From Phoebastria nigripes (taxonomy: Eukaryota > Chordata > Aves > Procellariiformes > Diomedeidae), in assembly GCA_035582835.1 (NCBI GenBank), contig JAYKAV010003086.1, forward strand, positions 414,161 through 478,160: a stretch of 64,000 bases of DNA. The letters are read 5' to 3'. Each line of letters begins with the position of its first letter. Position 1 is the stretch's first letter. The position numbers and the translations under genes were made by a program. Of the stretch, positions 63,101 through 64,000 are shown piece after piece. The notes beneath the pieces are model-generated. The model was not told the origin of the DNA. It saw nothing but the letters and a program-made list of their open reading frames with translations, and made no database searches.

Positions 63101-63491
63101 AGAACATTGTCTGAAGCAAATACCTTCTATTTCTGCTACTTGCTGCCTCTGTGAAATGCATGAATTTGTCTAAAGGGCAAGAGCAAGGCTGCTTTAGGAA
63201 CACCTTAGCTTTTTCACAAGTCAAAGAATAGTAGTTGTTTTTGATAGTGGCATTTGCCAAAGTATTTACTAAATATGAGCTAAAATTTCTCCTTGTATAT
63301 AGGTTGCAAACTGGGAGAAGCGTCAGATTTTATTGTCCGTCAAGGTACACTTATTCAGGTTCCATCCTCAGCTGGTGATGTTGGTTGTTACAAGATTTGT
63401 ACCTGTGGACACAGTGGATTGCTAGAAAACTGCATGGAAATGCGTTGTGTTGACCTCCAAAAATCATGCATTGTTGGAGGACAAAGAAAAA
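16237..63491 (+). CDS. RECK: RECK, reversion-inducing cysteine-rich protein with Kazal motifs; exons 1-14, 3' part outside window
   Basis: Fourteen exons join at 16237-16315, 19446-19504, 27274-27348, 31659-31695, 40271-40356, 42763-42810, 52750-52783, 53658-53855, 54252-54519, 55989-56168, 57132-57344, 58120-58256, 60525-60665 and 63303-63491. They give 1744 nt, or 581 codons plus one base, with every intron GT-AG and phases consistent. Human RECK is 971 residues, so about 60% is here. Visible are a signal peptide, five CC repeats (Cys pairs at 30/31, 97/98, 144/145, 209/210, 285/286), a frizzled-like cysteine-rich region and an EGF-like region. Numbering runs 7 below human because of a shorter signal peptide. 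N-glycosylation sequons are seen at N79, N193, N290 and N345. RECK is a GPI-anchored surface protein that restrains MMP2, MMP9, MMP14 and ADAM10 and binds Wnt7 for GPR124-dependent signalling. The Kazal domains and GPI signal must lie downstream. Confidence 0.97.
16316..19445 (+). other. RECK: RECK intron 1
   Basis: 3.1 kb, phase 1. The first 400 bases belong to the CpG island; the rest is AT-rich with no nameable repeat. A C16 homopolymer lies at 18152-18167. No alternative coding exon is evident. Confidence 0.85.
19446..19504 (+). CDS. RECK: RECK coding exon 2 (first cysteine-knot repeat)
   Basis: 59 nt between TTTTCCATAG and GTAAGC, residues 27-46. It encodes [19 protein letters not shown], the start of CC repeat 1 with the C-C-x8-C-x3-C pattern. 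The human sequence has Asn-His-Ser after the Cys pair, a glycosylation sequon; here it is Tyr-His-Ala. Confidence 0.95.
20310..20480 (-). repeat. Old CR1-like LINE fragment (minus orientation)
   Basis: The order of phrases (AACCAAATCCCCTTTCTGC, TTAGGCCAAACAAGGAAAAG, TTACAGTCTCTTTGCATAAG, ATTCTTGCAGCCCTTCC) follows the antisense CR1 3' region, as also seen at 25.6 kb. It is highly diverged with fuzzy ends. Confidence 0.5.
21480..24683 (+). mobile_element. Long degenerate CR1 LINE with ORF1 and RT remnants
   Basis: About 3.2 kb in gene-sense orientation. A frame at 22162-22377 resembles the esterase-like ORF1 module of CR1 (phrases [23 protein letters not shown] and [13 protein letters not shown]). 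Reverse-transcriptase sequence follows, best at 23683-24078 with [20 protein letters not shown]. The catalytic motif that is FADDT in active CR1 reads FSGNT here. Many stops and an internal gap around 22.4-22.8 kb make it inactive. The 3' end (GATCCCTTCCAACCTGAATT, then ATTGTATGAC) matches the CR1 tail. The part before 22.1 kb is assigned with less certainty. Confidence 0.75.
25290..26850 (-). mobile_element. CR1 LINE fragment (minus orientation)
   Basis: Reading the + strand, the element runs from the CR1 3' region (TCTAACCTCCTGCTCAGATT, then CTTTCCACAGCCTCTCTGGG and CAGCACTTAACTACTCTCATG) towards internal CR1 sequence (AGTCAAGGTAGACAACATAC, GGCTGAACAGCCTGTAATTC), so it is inverted relative to RECK. 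It is old, with no intact frame. The left end is at the 3' terminus of the element; the right end is approximate. Confidence 0.75.
27274..27348 (+). CDS. RECK: RECK coding exon 3
   Basis: 75 nt, phase 0 on both sides, acceptor TTTCTAACAG and donor GTAAGG. It encodes residues 47-71 ([20 protein letters not shown] then CPESM), the helix-forming remainder of CC repeat 1 with Cys67. Confidence 0.96.
28868..28932 (-). repeat. CR1 3' tail fragment (minus orientation)
   Basis: ATAGAATCATTTAGATTGGA followed by AAGACCCTTAAGATCATCGA is the reverse complement of a CR1 3' terminus. Only about 65 bases are present, as expected for extreme 5' truncation, and divergence is low, so it is among the younger CR1 pieces here. 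Confidence 0.8.
29234..30414 (-). mobile_element. Solo LTR of avian endogenous retrovirus, minus orientation, with internal minisatellite
   Basis: On the + strand it begins TGTGGTGGGTTAACCTTGGC and ends TAAACCCAAAACA, giving TG...CA ends. The polyadenylation signal is on the minus strand (TTTATT at 29409-29414), fixing orientation. The middle (about 29700-30060) is a degenerate tandem array built on CTGCTCCAGxxTGGG units spaced 48-53 bases apart. The flanking bases (GCCCTT and CCGGTT) do not form an obvious duplication, so one end may have rearranged. The long ORFs here on both strands come from the repeat structure. It is the same family as 58442-59252 but in inverted orientation. Confidence 0.82.
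31659..31695 (+). CDS. RECK: RECK coding exon 4 (37-nt micro-exon)
   Basis: Acceptor ACTTTTCAG, donor GTAAGA, residues 72-83 plus one base. It encodes [13 protein letters not shown] with sequon N79-S-S, equivalent to human N86, one of the RECK glycosylation sites reported to affect MMP control. Confidence 0.95.
33115..35489 (+). mobile_element. CR1 LINE with degraded ORF2 (endonuclease and reverse transcriptase)
   Basis: About 2.4 kb in gene-sense orientation. The 5' part (ATGGAGCTCTGCCCGGGGAT at 33308, then TCTGATGCTCACGGGCAAC-like text) corresponds to the CR1 endonuclease segment. A frame at 34020-34472 carries RT fingers/palm ([34 protein letters not shown]). Another at 34438-34704 has [10 protein letters not shown] and retains the catalytic [11 protein letters not shown] motif. 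Stops and frameshifts separate these frames, so it is inactive. The 3' end is the usual CTTCCAACCTCAGTGATTCT tail at about 35489. Confidence 0.85.
39128..39784 (-). mobile_element. Solo LTR (ERVL-like), minus orientation, perfect 5-bp target duplication
   Basis: Begins TGTTGTGGTTTAACC and ends AACCAAAACCAGTACA, the reverse complement of the family at 5245-5798. GGAAG at 39123-39127 is repeated exactly at 39785-39789, an unequivocal insertion footprint whose 5-bp length suits ERVL-type integrases. Between 39278 and 39360 it contains a nearly pure A tract (poly-T on the LTR sense strand) that is far longer than in the 5245 copy. No internal retroviral genes are attached. Confidence 0.9.
39278..39360. 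repeat. A-rich homopolymer inside LTR
   Basis: About 80 bases of A with a few G interruptions. It is likely expanded from the short T-rich region before the LTR polyadenylation signal, and its exact length in an assembly is unreliable. Confidence 0.85.
40271..40356 (+). CDS. RECK: RECK coding exon 5 (second CC repeat)
   Basis: 86 nt, acceptor TTTTCAAAG, donor GTAAGG, residues 84-112. It encodes [20 protein letters not shown] and KQ, with Cys97/98, Cys106 and Cys110, repeating the CC-x7-C-x3-C pattern of the RECK cysteine knots. Confidence 0.97.
40357..42762 (+). other. RECK: RECK intron 5
   Basis: 2.4 kb, phase 0. It holds a T78 homopolymer (41085-41162) ending in N, and a C12 run at 41453-41464 also ending in N. 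A locally GC-richer block at about 40860-40985 stands out from AT-rich surroundings and could be conserved, which needs alignment. Confidence 0.85.
41085..41162. repeat. Poly-T homopolymer (78 T)
   Basis: Uninterrupted T followed by N at 41163. Bird CR1 elements do not use poly-A tails, so this is not a LINE tail. It is either a real mononucleotide expansion or an assembly filler around an unresolved T tract. Confidence 0.9.
42763..42810 (+). CDS. RECK: RECK coding exon 6
   Basis: 48 nt, exactly 16 codons, acceptor TCTGTCTTTCAG and donor GTATGT. It encodes residues 113-128 ([16 protein letters not shown]), the linker helix and Cys123 of CC repeat 2. Confidence 0.96.
48347..48377. repeat. Short TTCTA-type pentanucleotide tandem
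   Basis: Imperfect iterations of TTCTA/TTCTG over about 30 bases, a minor microsatellite. Confidence 0.6.
51652..52213 (+). mobile_element. 5'-truncated CR1 LINE 3' end
   Basis: About 560 bases starting near GAGGGAGGTGATTCTGCCCC and ending CTATTCTATGATTCTATGATT, the classic CR1 terminus. It includes the AGGTTGGACGGGGCTCTGAG and GATGACCTTTAAAGGTCCCT landmarks. It shows lower divergence than the other CR1 copies here, so is relatively young. It is the final part of ORF2 plus 3' UTR only. Confidence 0.93.
52750..52783 (+). CDS. RECK: RECK coding exon 7 (34-nt micro-exon)
   Basis: Acceptor TTTGATTTCAG, donor GTAAGT, residues 129-139 plus one base of Met140. It encodes [11 protein letters not shown] with Cys134, closing CC repeat 2. 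Confidence 0.95.
52784..53657 (+). other. RECK: RECK intron 7
   Basis: 874 bases, phase 1, AT-rich, with no repeat recognised. A TTTG tandem lies near the acceptor. Confidence 0.85.
53658..53855 (+). CDS. RECK: RECK coding exon 8 (third CC repeat)
   Basis: 198 nt, acceptor TTTCCCCAG, donor GTAAGT, residues 140-205 with split codons at both ends. It starts [20 protein letters not shown] (Cys144/145, 154, 158) and contains sequon N193-Y-T near its end. As far as I can recall the human sequence, this exon is nearly identical, which indicates strong constraint. Confidence 0.98.
53856..54251 (+). other. RECK: RECK intron 8, with long poly-T
   Basis: 396 bases, phase 1, the shortest intron in the window. 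Nearly a fifth of it is a T74 homopolymer at 54043-54116, ending 135 bases before the exon 9 acceptor. Confidence 0.88.
54043..54116. repeat. Poly-T homopolymer (74 T)
   Basis: An uninterrupted T run between GTGCATTATTGA and GCATTTAAAAG. As for the tract at 41.1 kb, its true length needs long-read confirmation. A lysine-only ORF read antisense across it is meaningless. Confidence 0.9.
54252..54519 (+). CDS. RECK: RECK coding exon 9 (fourth and start of fifth CC repeat)
   Basis: 268 nt, the longest coding exon here, acceptor TTTTTTAACAG, donor GTCAGT, residues 206-294. CC4 begins [20 protein letters not shown] (Cys209/210, 218, 222); the human CC4 domain is the reported Wnt7-contacting module. 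CC5 begins [12 protein letters not shown] with Cys285/286 and sequon N290-S-S, equivalent to human N297. If intron 9 were retained, the frame would stop at TGA 54551-54553. Confidence 0.98.
54520..55988 (+). other. RECK: RECK intron 9
   Basis: 1.5 kb, phase 2, with a slightly weak GTCAGT donor. An AATAAA signal lies at 54612-54617, soon after the read-through stop. No repeat is recognised. Confidence 0.85.
55989..56168 (+). CDS. RECK: RECK coding exon 10 (end of CC5, start of frizzled-like region)
   Basis: 180 nt, phase 2 at both ends, acceptor TTTTTTTCAG, donor GTAGGA, residues 295-354. It encodes [20 protein letters not shown] and later [13 protein letters not shown] with sequon N345-L-T, equivalent to human N352, reported to matter for MMP2 control. 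Confidence 0.97.
56169..57131 (+). other. RECK: RECK intron 10
   Basis: 963 bases, phase 2, AT-rich, nothing else recognised. Confidence 0.85.
57132..57344 (+). CDS. RECK: RECK coding exon 11 (frizzled-like cysteine-rich region)
   Basis: 213 nt, phase 2 at both ends, acceptor CTTCTTTTAAG, donor GTAAGT, residues 355-425. It contains [40 protein letters not shown] and [19 protein letters not shown]. The cysteine spacing and hydrophobic helices are those assigned to the frizzled-like domain of RECK. Confidence 0.98.
57345..58119 (+). other. RECK: RECK intron 11
   Basis: 775 bases, phase 2, with a (CA)n microsatellite at 57948-57980. Confidence 0.85.
57948..57980. repeat. (CA)n/(TA)n microsatellite
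   Basis: An alternating TA, CA and TA run of about 33 bases, likely polymorphic. Confidence 0.85.
58120..58256 (+). CDS. RECK: RECK coding exon 12
   Basis: 137 nt, residues 426-471. The acceptor is TTTATCTGAAG with a weaker pyrimidine tract than its neighbours. The exon encodes [20 protein letters not shown] and later [20 protein letters not shown], ending the frizzled-like region. The donor is GTAAGT. Confidence 0.97.
58257..60524 (+). other. RECK: RECK intron 12
   Basis: 2.3 kb, phase 1. An LTR insertion with 5-bp duplication (58437-59257) accounts for over a third of it; the rest is AT-rich. Confidence 0.85.
58442..59252 (+). mobile_element. Solo LTR of avian endogenous retrovirus, + orientation, perfect 5-bp target duplication
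   Basis: Begins TGTATTGGGTGTATATGGCA and ends GGCTAACCCACCACA. CTTCT at 58437-58441 is repeated at 59253-59257. A polyadenylation signal AATAAA lies at 59063-59068. It is the same family as 29234-30414 but about 370 bases shorter, because most of the internal CTGGAGCAG-type minisatellite array is missing. No retroviral coding sequence is attached. Confidence 0.88.
60525..60665 (+). CDS. RECK: RECK coding exon 13 (EGF-like region)
   Basis: 141 nt, phase 1 at both ends, acceptor TCTGTTTTCAG, donor GTAAGG, residues 472-518. It encodes [29 protein letters not shown] and [10 protein letters not shown]. The dense cysteines match the EGF-like module that links the frizzled-like region to the Kazal domains. 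Confidence 0.97.
60666..63302 (+). other. RECK: RECK intron 13
   Basis: 2.6 kb, phase 1. No repeat is named with confidence. A 153-codon minus-strand frame (61369-61830) spans an N and has no recognisable domain, so it is not called. Confidence 0.8.
63303..63491 (+). CDS. RECK: RECK coding exon 14 (second EGF-like/VWC-like region)
   Basis: 189 nt, phase 1 at both ends, acceptor CTTGTATATAG, donor GTAAGT, residues 519-581. It encodes [37 protein letters not shown] and [10 protein letters not shown]. The next exon, beginning with the second base of a serine codon in human RECK, is outside the window. Confidence 0.97.
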
Positions 63492-64000
63492 GTAAGTATT
63501 AGAACAGTAATTATATCTTTATACAGCACCTGTTCCTTAAGTAATGAATTTTGAGGTACATATGAAGACCCAGAGGATCTGAATGCAGAGTTTATTAGAA
63601 AATACAGAAGTTAATGTTTGCATCCCTATATATACTACTTGTTTAATTCTTATGTATGCTGGAGGATTCCAGTATTTAAATCAATAATGAACTGTGTCTG
63701 TGTCTGTCTCAACCAATGAAAGTCCTGTGTGAAGTGTGTTCTTAGTACACCATTTTTCAACCAAAAGGTCACTGACTTGCCTCACATCCCCTGTATTTTA
63801 TGGTACTTGATAACAGGTAGCTTCCTTTCTGGTAGAAGAACTTGCTGGTGGGAGCTCTGAGGATTGAGGAGGGAAAAAGTTCTGAGAGGAGCCAGTAGGC
63901 AGTAGGGGTGAAGCAACAACAGCAAAACAAATTGATCTGCTTTAAGCATGCTGTAGTTCTGAGGTTTAAGCACAGTATAACAGACTATAAATGGCTGCCC
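63492..64000 (+). other. RECK: Start of RECK intron 14
   Basis: Intron sequence running off the window, with no feature recognised. Confidence 0.85.

Noticed and set aside
1..64000. CRISPR array, operon, phage or plasmid features
   Set aside because: The window is intron-rich vertebrate DNA; the only regular repeats are the LTR minisatellite and simple repeats.

Overview
This is eukaryotic nuclear DNA, almost certainly from a bird. It has long GT-AG introns, one CpG-island promoter, many CR1 LINE fragments in both orientations (several ending in the ATTCTATGATT-type CR1 tail), solo retroviral LTRs of families common in bird genomes, and no Alu/L1-type repeats. Scattered single N bases and long homopolymers point to a draft assembly.

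The one clearly functional gene is RECK (reversion-inducing cysteine-rich protein with Kazal motifs) on the + strand. Its CpG-island promoter lies at about 15.68-16.74 kb and its start codon at 16237. Fourteen coding exons run from 16237 to 63491 and encode residues 1-581 plus the first base of codon 582. All have usable splice sites, their phases join without a frameshift or stop, and no N falls inside them. The rest of the gene (Kazal domains, C-terminal region, GPI signal) lies beyond the window. The covered part holds the signal peptide, five CC cysteine-knot repeats, the frizzled-like cysteine-rich region and the EGF-like region. RECK is known as a GPI-anchored inhibitor of matrix metalloproteinases and ADAM10 and as the Wnt7 co-receptor acting with GPR124. 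Human RECK is in 9p13, which largely corresponds to the avian Z chromosome, so the window is probably Z-linked (inference).

Upstream (about 1-11 kb) lies a decayed gene on the + strand resembling ALK1/ALK2-type activin/BMP type I receptors (ACVR1/ACVRL1). At least four kinase exons keep their exact ancestral borders but carry stops, a frameshift and loss of the catalytic-loop part, so I call it a unitary or duplicated pseudogene, not a processed one. It is interleaved with an old CR1 fragment, a solo LTR (5245-5798) and a GC-rich LTR-like block (about 6.87-8.31 kb). From 11 to 15.7 kb no gene is recognised.

The RECK introns carry a long CR1 with both ORF1-esterase and RT remnants (21.5-24.7 kb), a minus-strand CR1 (25.3-26.85 kb), a solo LTR (29.2-30.4 kb, minus), a CR1 with endonuclease and RT remnants (33.1-35.5 kb), a solo LTR with a perfect 5-bp duplication (39128-39784, minus), a CR1 3' end (51.65-52.2 kb) and a second copy of the 29-kb LTR family in opposite orientation, also with a perfect 5-bp duplication (58442-59252). 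Two T homopolymers of more than 70 bases sit at 41.1 and 54.05 kb. I found no tRNA, rRNA, CRISPR or prokaryotic feature, and no clearly novel system. The best second-look items are the receptor pseudogene, the inverted LTR pair bracketing RECK exons 4-12, and the loss of the first RECK N-glycosylation site.
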